Assembly: GCA_963669155.1 (NCBI GenBank)
Contig: OZ022593.1
Span: 15,875,758-15,939,757 of the forward strand
Origin: Arbacia lixula
Lineage: Eukaryota; Echinodermata; Echinoidea; Arbacioida; Arbaciidae
Length of the DNA stretch: 64,000 bases
Direction: 5' to 3'
Within the stretch, counting starts at the first letter, position 1, and every line of letters begins with the position of its first letter. Position numbers and translations under genes: made by a program. This document shows, in pieces, positions 51,852-63,409 of the stretch. Under the pieces are notes generated by a model that did no database searches, was not told the origin of the DNA, and was given only the letters and a program-made list of their open reading frames with translations.

Positions 51852-52160
51852 CGGTGATGTCTTCTCCTCCTTCTTGATCTCTGGGCTTTTCTCCACAAGG
51901 TGATGGTGATGACCGTTGCATTTTCTACTCGGGTCAGTCAAACCCACGACGTGTCTGTCTTCAATCCGAGGCGGTTTGTGCGGGGCCGTCGACGGCGTCA
52001 AGTGGTTTGTGGTGGTTGTCGCTGTGGTCGTAGATGTCTGGTGTGGAGTGTTGGTCTGTGGCGCGGTTCTCTGCGGGAGGAAAGAGTTGTTGGAGAAGGT
52101 TACAGTGACTTCCACCGACCACATCCGCTGGTAAGGACCCTTGGTTACGATAGGAGGCAT
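51852..52160 (-). CDS. RasGEF1 alternative first coding exon, long N-terminus (103 codons)
   Basis: A minus-strand ATG at 52160 opens 103 codons without a stop and ends ACATCACCG|GTAAGAAC, a good donor in phase 0, which fits the phase-0 start of the shared exon at 2381. A TAA lies in frame 15 bases before the ATG, so this is the first methionine. The peptide begins MPPIVTKGPYQRMWSVEV. It then has a Thr/Asn/Pro/His-rich low-complexity stretch (about residues 30-65, with runs of Thr), a four-His run near residue 85 and a charged end (KSPEIKKEEKTSP). No known domain is visible; it looks disordered. RasGEF1 N-termini ahead of the conserved module are short and variable in known families, so lack of homology is not disqualifying. 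The intron to the shared exon would be about 49 kb. The joining is inferred from phase and strand, not observed. Confidence 0.7.
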
Positions 52161-52170
52161 GGCGATGATT

Positions 52171-52476
52171 GTTTACTTCACACAAACCACGTCAGAATGA
52201 AATTCCCCGAAACGTCTGGGTTAAATCCAAATTGAGATAGTCATTTAAGTCATCACATAACACAAAAAGACACAGTATGTTGAAGGTTGCCAGGAGACAA
52301 GTTTTCAAAACAACAGCAAATATTCTGGTTTACTTCACACAAATCACATCAGAATAAAATCCTCCAAAGTGATAGTGAATTAAGTCATCACACAACCAAA
52401 AATACACAATATGTTCAAGGGGTTGCCTGGAGACAATTTCTCAGAGCAGCAGCAAAAAGTCTGCTTTCAATTTACA
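52171..52476. repeat. Tandem duplication in the leader or proximal promoter of the 52160 exon
   Basis: Two copies of a roughly 157-base unit, 52171-52327 and 52328-52476. They share GTTTACTTCACACAAA, AAGTCATCACA, GTATGTTGAAGG-like and GGAGACAA segments, with a gap in the second copy. The first copy ends 10 bases from the start codon at 52160. Confidence 0.7.
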
Positions 52477-52930
52477 TTGTCGCAGTTTAGTCTTGGACTT
52501 ATCACAGTGACAGCAAAGCAATCCGAGCTGGTGCGCTATTCAAAGTCACAGGAGCAGTTGTGCTAATATAGATGTTGCAGGTTTCAACTTGTACACCATA
52601 GAATCCTCAAGGTTTATGACTGCGTTCACTGGTTATACATCCATGTTATTTTCCTCCAATAACTACGATAGTGTTAGGAATATCACGTTCAGATCAAATG
52701 AGCAGCCGTGAAAGATTTGTCACAAAAAAGCATATGTAGGCATCACATATGATGAGATATATCCAACTGTAGATGAGCACACAATCCATTGATTGCACTC
52801 ATTCCAAATGCAATACGATCATGCATTGTTGTACCCCAACAGAGAAAACACAGACACAAGCACAAAACAATGCTTCATTTTTCCTGGCAAAGAACACAGT
52901 CGCTATATCACGCTTATTCCCACACAATGA

Positions 52931-53115
52931 CTAATGAGTGCGAAAACAAAACAAGGATGGATCAATAAAACTGCACAAACTGCGACCGCGAGCAATTTCC
53001 AGACCCAAAATTCCCCTGTTTCGATGTGTAAACAGGTTGTTGGACAGGGCTGCTATGAGATCGGTATGAGTAACTTCTCTTTCTAGGCACCGGCGCTCCA
53101 ATGAGAGAGGATGCA
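52931..53115 (-). other. Possible upstream ORF in the leader of the 52160 exon
   Basis: Minus strand, about 60 codons starting MHPLSLERRCLEREVTHTDL and ending with a stop at 52931. It lies 0.8-1 kb upstream of the 103-codon first exon, in a CpG-richer patch. It could be an upstream ORF if the leader extends this far. A second open frame overlaps it without an ATG. No family is recognised. Confidence 0.15.
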
Positions 53116-53154
53116 TCAAAGGGATAAACCCGTCGAAAATATATTTCCGTGAAA

Positions 53155-53187
53155 ATGGTCACGAACTCCGAAATAGCCGAGAAAGGG
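53155..53187 (+). CDS. Possible plus-strand start exon (11 codons)
   Basis: ATG at 53155 in a strong context (AAA-ATG-G) opens MVTNSEIAEKG and meets GGG|GTGAGC in phase 0, in a locally CpG-rich block. It lies about 1 kb upstream of, and divergent from, the minus-strand exon starting at 52160. Very short; weak evidence. Confidence 0.12.
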
Positions 53188-53599
53188 GTGAGCAGCTTGT
53201 TACCCGCTCATCTTAAAAGCACAGCTGGAGAACTGCTCATCAAAATATTGTTTGTTTTTCAACTTTTATTGGTACTTTATGACAAGGGTCTTCCTAAACT
53301 CAATCAAATTAAATCATTCTTTATGTGTCAAGCTCACATGAATTTAATGCAGAAGAAACGTGACACAGCTTAACATCATCTCAGTATGATTTTACATTGC
53401 ATTATACACCGTGCAAACCAAATTTCCAAATTTGATATGAACGTAGAAACCACAAGAATTCTTCTGATGCAAGTCAAATCCTAGCTCAAAAGTTTCTCAT
53501 AGGATCAGCCTCAGATTTCATTGAGCTCCAGTTACCTTTAATTCACATCATTAAGATCTTGTCCATGATTTGAGAGCGCTGAACACAATACCCATAATG

Positions 53600-54065
53600 G
53601 TTCACATAAAAGAACCTCACTTCACTGTATAAAAGCACAAGTTTCACACAAAGTAATAATCCAAAGCAAGAAGACTGTTCTTGAATTTAAATATTGTCCA
53701 CACTGAATGAAACAAACTTGAATTTGTAGAGATAGTGTAAATAAGCTGTAATTTTCCCACAAGAATCTATGACACCATCGTCCTCAAAAATCTCTGTACG
53801 TGAAAATATTGGCTAATGAAGTAATCCAATGAGAGAAAAGTGTGCTTAAAAGTAAAGAAGTATCCACTCCACTAAAGTATATGTTTGTCAAAAAGCGCTC
53901 ATCGAAAGCGAGTAGTGTTCTTGTAAGTAAGTAGTATCCACATTGAATGAAGTGAGTGTCAGTATATAAGACCCACTCGACTAAAGCACGAGTTTGAACC
54001 ACAGGGACTAATCCAGATAGATAAGTGTTTTGCAATGAAGTACTCTCCACGCGGAGTGTTCCTTG
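53600..54065. repeat. Degenerate tandem repeat, period about 110-120
   Basis: Recurring motifs such as ACTAAAGTATATGTTTG (53872) and ACTAAAGCACGAGTTTG (53982), with GTATCCAC(T/A) boxes between them. The earlier copy near 53627 is more diverged. Confidence 0.45.
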
Positions 54066-54850
54066 TGATTGCACTTAAGATCCAGCAAGCACGGCTTCAC
54101 AAGGAGAATCGCTATCCTTGCCCTGCAGATGAGTCTGTGTCTAGCACTGAAACATTACTAGCTTTTAATCCCAGCTCTACACACTGACACACAGACAGTG
54201 GTTTCCCCCCTGTTTGCAACCATAGCGCTGGATTATGGGGAAGGGGAAGGGGGATTCCACACCGGCGATGACATTGACAATCACATCAGCTGGTCTAGTG
54301 GGGGCTGAGACTGTTTGTCAGCTGCTCCATTACGGCAGGGATCCGATGATGGAGAAATCTCTATCCCCCTCACTGATCTCTCTCTCTCTGTGTCTCTCTC
54401 TATCTCTGCTTCCCTCCCTGGGATCACCCTGCAATTAGATTCCTCGTCTCCCCACGCTGCTTCCACAAGTTAAGCGAGATAGAAACTCAGAACTAATTCC
54501 CCTTTGATGATGACGAGAAAAGTGTAGCACGTTGAGTAAGACACACGCACTAAAAAGCTAATTCACCTTGAATGACATAAAAGTTATTGCATTTGGATTC
54601 ATGTGTCATGTCACGGGCAACATGAAATGTCTGGGGTTTTCTGCGTTGGGACAAGTTGGGTTAAGCGCTCGCGAGCGCTTTCACCTTGGGTAACGGAGCA
54701 ACGTTTAATCCGCGCTCACTTCGCTTTCAGAGATGCGTCAGACACGCTGAGAGATGAGTAGTCTTTGGCAGTGAGTTAGCAATCTCGGGGACAATTTGAA
54801 AGTATAAACCTGTCAGCGAGGGCAGCTTTTTTCAGCGCGTGGCTGCTGGC

Positions 54851-55130
54851 CTGGGATTTAAAACACAGATCTCTTGCAAATTGCAGCAAACAATTTCCAA
54901 AGAGATATTAATGAGCAGCTTCAAGTTGTTGGCACTAAAAGAAAAGTTGCTCGGAGTAATCCTTCAACAAAATGAAACACACCTAGGTTCAGTTTCTGTA
55001 CGGCTTTCCTGGATAAGCAAGCCAGATCTCTTTCAAATGGCATCAATTTTCAACAAATGCTGATGGAATATTGCACTGAAAAGTATTTGGCAACAATCCC
55101 TGAACAAAGTGATGAGAAGATTAGAAGATT
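54851..55130. repeat. Degenerate tandem duplication
   Basis: Two diverged copies about 155 bases apart sharing CAGATCTCTT(G/T)CAAAT, CAAACAATTTCCAA-like and TTGCACTAAAAG-like segments. This accounts for the 74-residue frame over this stretch. Confidence 0.4.
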
Positions 55131-55856
55131 TTGTTTCTTTGCAACACCCGCGCTTCAGGAGGTGCTTTCACACAATGTCATAAAACACTTTCCAAACAGG
55201 ACTGTATCATGCTTCAGGCTTTACCAGCCTAAGTAAAAGGATGTGCTCATTGTTCTGAATATGATGATCTTGATATCGTTCTCTCCCCACCCTGGAAATG
55301 ACCAACATTAGTCAGGCAGTGAATGACCAAACACCACCTTAGAGAACACTCATGTTCAAAGACAAAGATCGCAGCGCAGATGGGTTTTCCAAGATCATAT
55401 CAGGTTTTCCGCACGAGATCCTTACCACGTCCTGGAAGTTTGACTCAAAGCCACCTGCAAAATGCCCTCAAAACACTCTCCAGCCATACAAGCAGGTGAT
55501 GCAGTAACTATTTTAGATTTTCTTATTGGTACACACTCAAGAATACACACGTCCTACAGCATTCCCAGTCCCCTCCTTCAGTAATGAAACAATTTTTTTC
55601 CAGGAAATTTCTTAATTGCATTCAGCAGTGCAAAGTATGGTATTTCACTTGAAGAATCAGGAATCCGATGCACCAGACTGCTAATGTAGAGTGATATCCT
55701 GGAGTAATAGCTGTCGGGGGAGAATCTTCCAACCCTAGTTTCTCGTAATTCACTGGAGGGTTAATCCAGTCTGGATTAAAGAGGATTAACATTCACTTAA
55801 TCCTATCCGTTGACTGTGCACTCTGTGAGGGGAAATTCCGCACAAGGCACACGTCA

Positions 55857-55952
55857 GGTTAACCCTTTGTAAGCCAGGCAGATTGGCGCTCTATGCGATT
55901 TGTGTACATTACTTGTGAATAGATCCATGTGGCACACAAAATAGGTTTAAAG
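55857..55952. repeat. AACCCTTT-type repeat
   Basis: GGTTAACCCTTTGTAAGCCA to GGCACACAAAATAGGTTTAA with GATTTGTGTACATTACTT inside. Confidence 0.55.
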
Positions 55953-56175
55953 GGGTTGTCTCAAGGAGTTTTAGAGTTCACCTTCTTTGAATAATGTGTT
56001 GAGCAGAAATAAACCAGGGGGATTACTGAGGACAAGGTCATAATTAAAAGGGGAGAAATATGGGGGGGGGGGGGGAGGGGGTAGTAGTTGTAGGATTACA
56101 ATTCATGCCAAAACATAATCCAGTCATGGTTGTAGCGAGACAATAGCCATCACTAATACTTTCTAATCTCATACA

Positions 56176-56296
56176 TGGGGCCATATTCATGAATAGAAGC
56201 CTATCTAACCCGACTAAACGTGCTAAAATGCATGCAGCTGAAGGCATGTAGCTGACAGGAACTGTCTATGCTTATTAATATTTAATGGATATGGCC
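56176..56296. mobile_element. CATATTCATGAA foldback, diverged right end
   Basis: Left end GGGGCCATATTCATGAATAG; right end ATTTAATGGATATGGCCAC is degraded. The interior keeps AAATGCATGCAGCTG. Confidence 0.55.
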
Positions 56297-56348
56297 ACAG
56301 GTGTTCCGCCCAGCTGAGGTTAAAGAATGGGGTCAATGGAAACAAATA

Positions 56349-56519
56349 GCCCAGGGCCCTGTTGCATAAAACTTACCATTGATGGTAACTTTGCTATCAA
56401 TGGCAACTATTGTGCAAACTTTAAATTTAATTGGCTGTTGAGCAATGTTACCATGGTAGTTACCATTGATGACAGAGTTACCATTAATAGAAAGTTTTAC
56501 GCAACAGCTAGGTCCCTGC
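56349..56519. mobile_element. Foldback, GGGCCCTGTTGCATAAA family, copy 2
   Basis: Same ends and TACCATTGATGG motifs as 9740-9910. Confidence 0.75.
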
Positions 56520-56666
56520 TCTTTGGATTTGATTGATACACAGAGGTCAATTATGGGGGTGTCTGCATCAGAAGGAAGCTGTCATGGTGAAGAACATGTT
56601 TCCATAACATCTTTTCTACAAAATCATATTATTTAACCATTAAACATACATGTACTTGTAATCATC

Positions 56667-57048
56667 TCTTCCTCAAACATTTATAACGCAGCAAAGTAAT
56701 ATGCTATGGTATGAACGTTTGAAGAAGAGGTGCATAAATCATGTCAGATGTTCCATCGCATGCAGAGATAACTATGGCGACATCTCAAGATATCCTAATT
56801 GAATTAAGAAAAGGAAATATCTCAGTTGCATTGTTGCTTTATTATACAACCTCTGATATGAAACATGGTTAACAACAAATTTCCATATCATTATTTTGAC
56901 ATAATTCTTGGTAAATGCTTCAACATTTCTTCCTCAAACATTCAGAGAATAGAACTGAAACACAAGAAGTACATGAATCATGTCAGATGTTTCATCGCAC
57001 ACAGAGATAACTATGGCGACATCTCAAGATGTCCTAATTGCATTAAGG
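56667..57048. repeat. Direct duplication of about 140 bases
   Basis: Copies 56667-56809 and 56928-57048 share TTCCTCAAACATT, AATCATGTCAGATG and AGATAACTATGGCGACATCT. A more diverged relative with TCATGGCGACATATCTCAAG is at about 63111-63180. Confidence 0.7.
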
Positions 57049-58489
57049 CCTTGATCATCTAATTACTTCTCTTATTGTGTGGGGAGCACGTTGCCTTGAT
57101 TGGATGCTTGGCAACACCATGTGTCTCTGGTCTCAAGACTGATTTGAAGACGGATAAGAGAAAGTCTTACTCCGTGCTTGGTGCCACAAATACATTCCAC
57201 TCCATTAGATTTCACCCTCCCAGGACTAAGGTGCATGGAATGTGTACTAAGTCAATGGCCTCTTCCTGGCTTCATGCTCAGAACGTTTGAATTCTGGATT
57301 CATTTCATAGGTTGTTTGAATGCAGTATGATTGCAAAATGTTTGTCAAATCAACTTTTATTCTACTACAAAGTATCTGGTAATGGTTGTCCAGATGTTCT
57401 AAATGTGTTTGAAGCTGTTGCTCACGTTATGATTTTTGGAACTTGTAAATCCTGGTCCAGTAAGGATGTCAACATTTGAAATTTAACAATAGTAACCAAA
57501 GGGGTGTGGCCTAATTTCACACAATAAGAAATTTGAAGTTTAATCATAGCCTGTTGTCTATTGTCTGTACAGTACAGGAGTTGTGCTGCCAAGTATCAAA
57601 TGAGAGAAAAAAACAGCCGCTAATATACGCGGGCTCATTAAAAATCAAGTTTATTTGGAGCATACATTTCTTAAGCTCCTGACGTGTTTTTAAGTGAAAG
57701 TGCATTAGTCTGTGTGATGAAATGCCACATGTATACAAGGGTATTGCCATCAGCAAAAATAGATCTTAGTCTCAAAATAGGAGTAATGCATTCACCATAA
57801 TCAGGTTCTTTATAAAGAGTGCTGTTCCTTGGAGATCACAGCTCATAACCTGTCCTATATCACTGAGTTCAGGCAAAGATGAGTCTTAAGCATTCCACCA
57901 ATAAAAATAAGTCTGCTTTGGGATGAAGGTAGGATAACTCTTTTACAAACCTTTTTAGGAGTAGTGATGAATTATCCTTGTTTACATTTGAAACACCATG
58001 TTTGGTAGCAACCATGGTCTACATTTTAATTGAGTGTGCAATATGACGGTCAGCAAGCATGCTCCTATGAATGCATGAACTGCAGTGTGGACAGCGGTCT
58101 GCGGTCTCTTTTGGACCATCCACCCAAAACCTCCCCGAAATCTAGCAATTGCTAAAATTCTTCTTGTGATCAGTTTCCAGTTCTAGATAAAATGTGAGGA
58201 AAGTTCGGATACAGATTTTTTTTTCTTGTCTTCCTTGATTTTTACACAATTTTATTTGTTTGACCTGCAAAAGGGCTCCCCTATCATAAAATGTGTCACT
58301 TCATGTTACTCTTTTCCATCCGTTCTGCTTAAATGGTGCAAAGTAGCTGGTGACGTAGGGAGTTAATGTGCTCTTGCACACGCATCTTTCTTAAATGACT
58401 CCCTTGGCTGAAACCCAGAGTGAAACATGAGCTAATAACATAATCCTAACATGACAGGATTCGTCATCAAAGAAAGCAAGTAATGCACA

Positions 58490-58870
58490 TGAAGAAGAAG
58501 GTTGATCGGGACGAAGATGGGGAAGGAGGAAAGAAAAAAAGAATGATAAGGAGAAGAAGAACAAGAAGAACAGCCTCAAAATTAAATAGAAAAAAGAAGA
58601 ATTTATAAATTCAGGAGAAGGACGAGGCAAAGAACAAGAAGAAGAATGACAATACCAAGATGAAGAAGAAGAAAAAGGACAAGACGAACAACACCAAGAT
58701 GAAGGAGAAGAAGAAAGAGAAGAAGAATTAAACAAGTTAAGAAAAAGGAAGTAAAATGACAACACCAAGATGTTGACAAAGAAAAAGAAGAAAACAAAAG
58801 AAAAATGATGAAGAGAATACAAAGAACAAGATCAGGAAGAAGCTGCAGATGACAAAGAAATACAAGAAAC
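58490..58870. repeat. Purine tract (GAAGAA)
   Basis: About 380 bases of imperfect GAA/AAG. It contains a twice-repeated ATGACAA(C/T)ACCAAGATG motif. Open on the minus strand by composition only. Confidence 0.85.
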
Positions 58871-59766
58871 AGAATGGCAGATGAAACAGGAGGGTAAGGT
58901 GGTCATTTCCTTTTAAAGTTGAATAAATAGCACATACAGCAAGCTAGTGATCGATTGCTATGGTGACTATCATTGCTTGATCTTGGTTGGTTGGTTTCAT
59001 ATCTGCATATGTGTTCTTTGTGCTCATGAGTTTGAATGAGTTGGAACACAAGTTCTACGTCAATATTCATCCTTTTTTCTACACAGAGTCCTCAGGAAGA
59101 ACAGTGAAGTCTCACAGATGGGAGGAATGAGTATTTGAAAAAAAATATAACGACATTGAATATGAGTATTCTGATGATTCAGCACACGCCTAGATCTATC
59201 TAAGGAGCTACCACATAGTCGTGAAAATACACTGGGGCTGAGGATGATGGACCCCTGTGAAGGCTAAAAAAAAAAGCAAGAAATGGCTTAAAAATTATCC
59301 CCCACAATGATTTGAAGCCCCCGCCAATACATTACTCCTTATTCCTTCCATCTCGCCCACTCAACCAGAATTACAGCTAGAAGTCGTCAAACTTTATGGC
59401 TTCTGAGAAGGCATCGTTTCCTATGATTCGGCATCTTTGCCCCCCTTCCCTCCAGATCTCCTGATGGGGCGATTCCTGCCCAGCCCCTTGCCAGGAAACT
59501 GCCCCTCTTCTCTTCCCCCCTCCCATCGCTCCACTCTTCAAAACAAAACTTGTCACGATATGGTGCTAGTCTGCTTTCACAGACGCTATTATGTCCCACT
59601 CCATGGCCCTTTCTTATAACAAGTTACAATTGATCTGAATCAATCGCAAGTCCATTCCCCTATCTCTAATGCACAGAGTTATGAGTGATATAAATTACAA
59701 GTCAACTTGTGATTAATCACAACTCTTTATAAGATAGTGCCCAGAAACTAAAATTTGGGAGGTATG

Positions 59767-59933
59767 TTAGCTTGGCTTTCAGGCTGTTAAATAATTCTTA
59801 TCCACATCTAATACATGCATGCATCTAGATTCTGGTACTGCAACTAGAGAGATATGTATTAGCATACATGAGCCAGACCTATTTACTGTAGAGTGTGGAT
59901 CAGATATTTTCAACTGCCTGAAAGCAAGACTAG
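59767..59933. mobile_element. TAGCCTGG-type foldback, copy 6
   Basis: Bounded by TTAGCTTGGCTTTCAGGCTG and CTGCCTGAAAGCAAGACTA. Confidence 0.6.
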
Positions 59934-61262
59934 ATATCAGTAAGTCATCTAAGGTCATGGAACACACCTAGTCTATATTACCAGACCCAGAATCATCACT
60001 CTGCTCCCCATCCTTTACCTATGTGGACTCTCTCCAGGTATAGTATTGGACACAGAGCCAATTCTTGCAAAGTTTCGCTACATTATGTTTGAGGAAGGAA
60101 GGAAGGGTTATAATTAAGCAAGAGAGAACATCTTCAAAACATTTGTACTGCATGACAGATTGTGTAGACTCCAAGACAAACAGAGTGACTACAAAAATAT
60201 AGATGTCTGCTAACAATATATCAATCACATAAAAACATGGTAGTTTGGAAAAGGGAGAATGTTTTATGTTACTACATGTAGCATTATGATTTTTGTAGCA
60301 CGGTCATGTTTTTACTTCTAAAAACTGCAAGCTGGAGATGCAATTCGGGTGAGGAGCATAAAATAAATGGATATCCATAGCAAAAATGTAATATTGGACC
60401 TTGGTAGTCATGGATAGATTTCTGTTGCTGAAGGGAGCTAATTCCAATGCAGGCATCAAATGGAATGATGAGCGAAATAGATAAGTAAAGACAAAGACAG
60501 TAGGAGAGAGATGATAGAGAGAGAAATAAGATGGGCAGGTCTAAGAAAAAGATGAGGAAAATGCAAAGGAAGGATAGGGAATATATTTTAAGAATCTAAA
60601 AACTCACAAATATTAATCTTACTCTGTAATTAGCAATTTAAAACATGAAATACCGTAATGTAGTGGCAATGTGAAAAAAAGGCATAATGCCAATAATTTG
60701 CAAAATGATACAACAGAACTAGCTGTGTCTCATCCACGTACTGCAGTGCACAGACAGGCAGGTTAATTAGATTGTGTGGCCACTGGGGAGGAAACACACG
60801 TTAATTTTTACAGGATGGGAAGGTGGTTGGCAAGCTAACGATGGGCGATTTGTCCTAATTTTCTGAGCCACAAGGACAAAATCTGGCGTCCAAGGTAGAC
60901 TTGAGGAGGGCTTGACCAGCCAAACAGCTGCTACAAAGATTTGCGAGGGTCATTTAAATATAAAGGAGGAAAGTGGGAGGGAATTATTGCTCATAGTCCG
61001 ATGCATCAACTTTAATTGATGTATGCTGGTCATGTTTATGATTAGTCAAGGGGGTAGGTGTGCAGATTGGTATTGGAAGGTAGAGAGAGAATTAGAGGTA
61101 GAATATAGTTTTACATCCTAATCGGTAACTTCCCCTCGCAATGAAACATTTTTTTAGTGAGATAATTAGCACATCTCATTTTTCAATAAACTCATGTGAA
61201 CATTTTCATATATACAGTCAAACCTGTCTACGAAATGTTGGATACATTTTTAATGAATATCT

Positions 61263-61423
61263 GGGCCCCGTAACATGAAGGTTTGCGATCAATTGCAAAT
61301 TTGAAAGACAAATTCTGATTGGTTATTGGTCAGTCATTTGAACAAAAAGCGCATGCACCAGTGATGTGGATTGGCCATTGCTATTTTGCGATTGATCACA
61401 AACCTATATGTTACGGGCCCCTG
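61263..61423. mobile_element. Foldback, GGGCCCCGTAACATGAAGG family
   Basis: Inverted ends GGGCCCCGTAACATGAAGGT and ATATGTTACGGGCCCCTGG-like, with GCGATCAATTGCAAA near one end and its complement near the other. Confidence 0.7.
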
Positions 61424-61523
61424 GATATCTATAAAACATAGGCACAAGCATGTGAAGTATCACATTTAGAGTGGTAGGACACAGTAAACTGTAGGTCACA
61501 AGCCACTGTCAGGTTCATGATCA

Positions 61524-61883
61524 TTAAAGGGCATATACTGTACTGGGAAGGCAAAAAAGCCTTCAAAATGTAATTGTTAGCAATCTTCTTGCCAATGGTC
61601 TTAAATTCATGTATTGCCTATTTTAGAGGCTTGCTGAAAGTTACTTGCCTCCAAATTATCTACATTTGGAGAAATGAGTGATTAAATCACAAATCCTCAA
61701 AATGTTCGGCCTAAACATTTTGAAGATTTAATCATTAATGAATAATTATTCCATATGTGGATCATTTGAGGGCAAATAACTTTCAGCAAGCTTCTAAAAT
61801 AGGCAATACATGAATTTAAGACCATTGCTAAGAATTACCTTTTGAAGGCTTTTTTGCCTTCCCAGTACAGTAATGCCCTTTAA
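61524..61883. mobile_element. TTAA-ended foldback element, copy 2
   Basis: Same family as 42514-42887, with the same TTAAAGGGCATATACTGTAC start and matching arms. It lies just before the acceptor of the candidate exon at 61909. Confidence 0.8.
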
Positions 61884-61908
61884 ACGTGGCTGTGTTCCAG
61901 TGTTTCAG

Positions 61909-62115
61909 GATGGAGGACTCCTGGTACCAGGGGTTAATGCAATATGGGGAGCCAGTCCCTGGCCGTCCCCGGCTGGAGTCTTTACGTCAGCAGGGGAGCA
62001 AAACGGTCGGCCATATGGCGCCCAAGGCAACCAGGGAGCAGATGACGAGGTCACTGTGCGAATGTCGTCAGGAGACATGGCATCTATCTATCCCAGTGCC
62101 AAACTCATCAATTAG
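61909..62115 (+). CDS. Candidate terminal coding exon of an unidentified plus-strand gene
   Basis: An acceptor-like GTGTTCCAGTGTTTCAG is followed by 68 codons and TAG. The peptide starts DGGLLVPGVNAIWGASPWP, has a Gly/Gln/Asn-rich middle (GEQNGRPYGAQGNQG), then ADDEVTVRM and ends SGDMASIYPSAKLIN. The block is clearly GC-richer than its surroundings and about half of its codons start with G, a strong coding signature in this frame and weaker in the overlapping frame (open to 62131) and on the minus strand. An AATAAA at 62512-62517 could be the poly(A) signal. I do not recognise the protein. A foldback element ends only 25 bases before the acceptor. It could instead be a retro-copied fragment. 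Confidence 0.4.
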   Translation, partial: DGGLLVPGVNAIWGASPWPSPAGVFTSAGEQNGRPYGAQGNQGADDEVTVRMSSGDMASIYPSAKLIN

Positions 62116-62117
62116 GC

Positions 62118-62427
62118 TGTTAACCCTTTGACTGCCACTTGTGACTTTTCTCACAAGTTTATGCACCAGGGGTCATTTTCATGAAACCTTACTAAGCCTA
62201 GTTAGTTACTTAAGTGCATCAAAATGCATTCATTGTGGAAACCAACTAGGTTAGTAAGCTTTCATGAATATGGCCCCATGAGTCATATTCATGAAACTGT
62301 TCTAAGACTAGTTAGCTGCCTAAGTGCATTCAGCTACATGCATACACATTAATTAGGCTAGCAAGCTGTCATGAATACGACCCAGATTCCCATAGAGCAG
62401 CAGTCTATCTAGCATACAAAGGGTTGA
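62118..62427. mobile_element. AACCCTTT-type repeat interrupted by two CATATTCATGAA foldbacks
   Basis: The outer repeat starts TTAACCCTTTGACTGCCACT and ends CCCATAGAGCAGCAGTCTAT followed by ACAAAGGGTT, matching the uninterrupted copy at 43417-43494. Within it two foldbacks (62167-62277 and 62283-62385) have inserted side by side. This shows the order of insertion. Confidence 0.6.
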
Positions 62428-62511
62428 AAACACAAGGACTCATGAACACATCTACTAGGAATGTATCATGTGGTGGAACAAAGTCGCCAATACAATGTAT
62501 AAGTAAAAACA

Positions 62512-62517
62512 AATAAA
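62512..62517 (+). terminator. Possible poly(A) signal AATAAA
   Basis: AATAAA about 400 bases after the stop of the 61909-62115 candidate exon. Common by chance in AT-rich DNA. Confidence 0.15.
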
Positions 62518-62589
62518 GTGACACCTGCTTCAACAGCTACCTGTATAGAGGGACCATCCATCTGGATAGACTACAATTTTCATTTCCAA

Positions 62590-62824
62590 TTACTGTATAC
62601 ATCATATATTTTGAGAGTCTAATTTTTCACGAATCTGGAATTCTCGTCAATTTCGCGAGTGGTTTAATTCGCGATCGTGAGGTACTAAGGTAATAGTACT
62701 ATTAGTATATGTGCATGTGCACATCATATTCATAGTTCCGTGTGTTGTTAAATTTGCGAAAAGCACCCGACTTGCGAAATTCACAAAAATAATAACCCAG
62801 CGAAATATATGGCGTATACAGTAA
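62590..62824. mobile_element. MITE with TTACTGTATAC(A/G)(T/C)CATATATTT ends, nested
   Basis: 235 bases with inverted ends TACTGTATACATCATATATTT and AAATATATGGCGTATACAGTA. It splits another repeat whose parts, with CTGTATAGAGGGACCAT before and CTGTATAAATGGAACC after, lie either side (about 62520-62589 and 62825-62935). Confidence 0.7.
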
Positions 62825-63409
62825 TTCTGTTCTCATCGAAACCTGTATAAATGGAACCTATACATAAAAACCACATGCTCATAAAGACCCTGTGTTTTGT
62901 TTCCCTTCAGCGATCTTTCTAAACAGGTTTCACTTTATTTGTTTCAAATGCACTTGTCTTCTTTGACTTTGGAATAACATGAATAGCAATGATGTGCAGT
63001 ATTAAAGCCAGTTACACTTATGCACTGCATACAGCACTTAAAAATAGAGAGTCAACTACCTCTTGTGGTAAAAGGATTCAGAATTACATTGCCTTACACA
63101 AACAGAGTTATGCATAATTCACGCTCAGGTTGTCATGGCGACATATCTCAAGGTAGCTCTACCTAATGCAAAACTGTCAATAGTCGGACAAGAACCACTT
63201 CGTCTTTGTTGAAATTCTGAATAATGCTTCATCCTCTTGATGAGGTATCTCAGCTCCACGCTACATCTTCTGCTCTTCCCATGAAAAAATATTTATACAA
63301 CTTAATTCATCCAAAGGTTAGCTACATCGTCATATGATCATCCATCATCACTCAATTTGTTCAACAAATTACTCATATAGTTATATAATTCTGCTTTTTT
63401 TTCATTTCC

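Larger units (their letters stand above)
52161..55860 (-). promoter_or_regulatory. Upstream region of the 52160 first exon
   Basis: About 3.7 kb with no foldback element, which is unusual here. It holds the leader duplication, degenerate tandem repeats at about 53600-54065 and 54851-55130, and a CpG-rich patch at 54655-54850 that includes an inverted GCGCTCGCGAGCGC. A minus-strand TTTATACTTT near 54802-54811 lies about 30 bases before a TCACTGCC start-like sequence (about 54771). This is a plausible promoter location; the exact start cannot be fixed. Confidence 0.3.

Noticed and set aside
58391-58822. 143-codon minus-strand Ser/Phe/Leu-rich frame
   Set aside because: Composition of the GAAGAA purine tract on the opposite strand.
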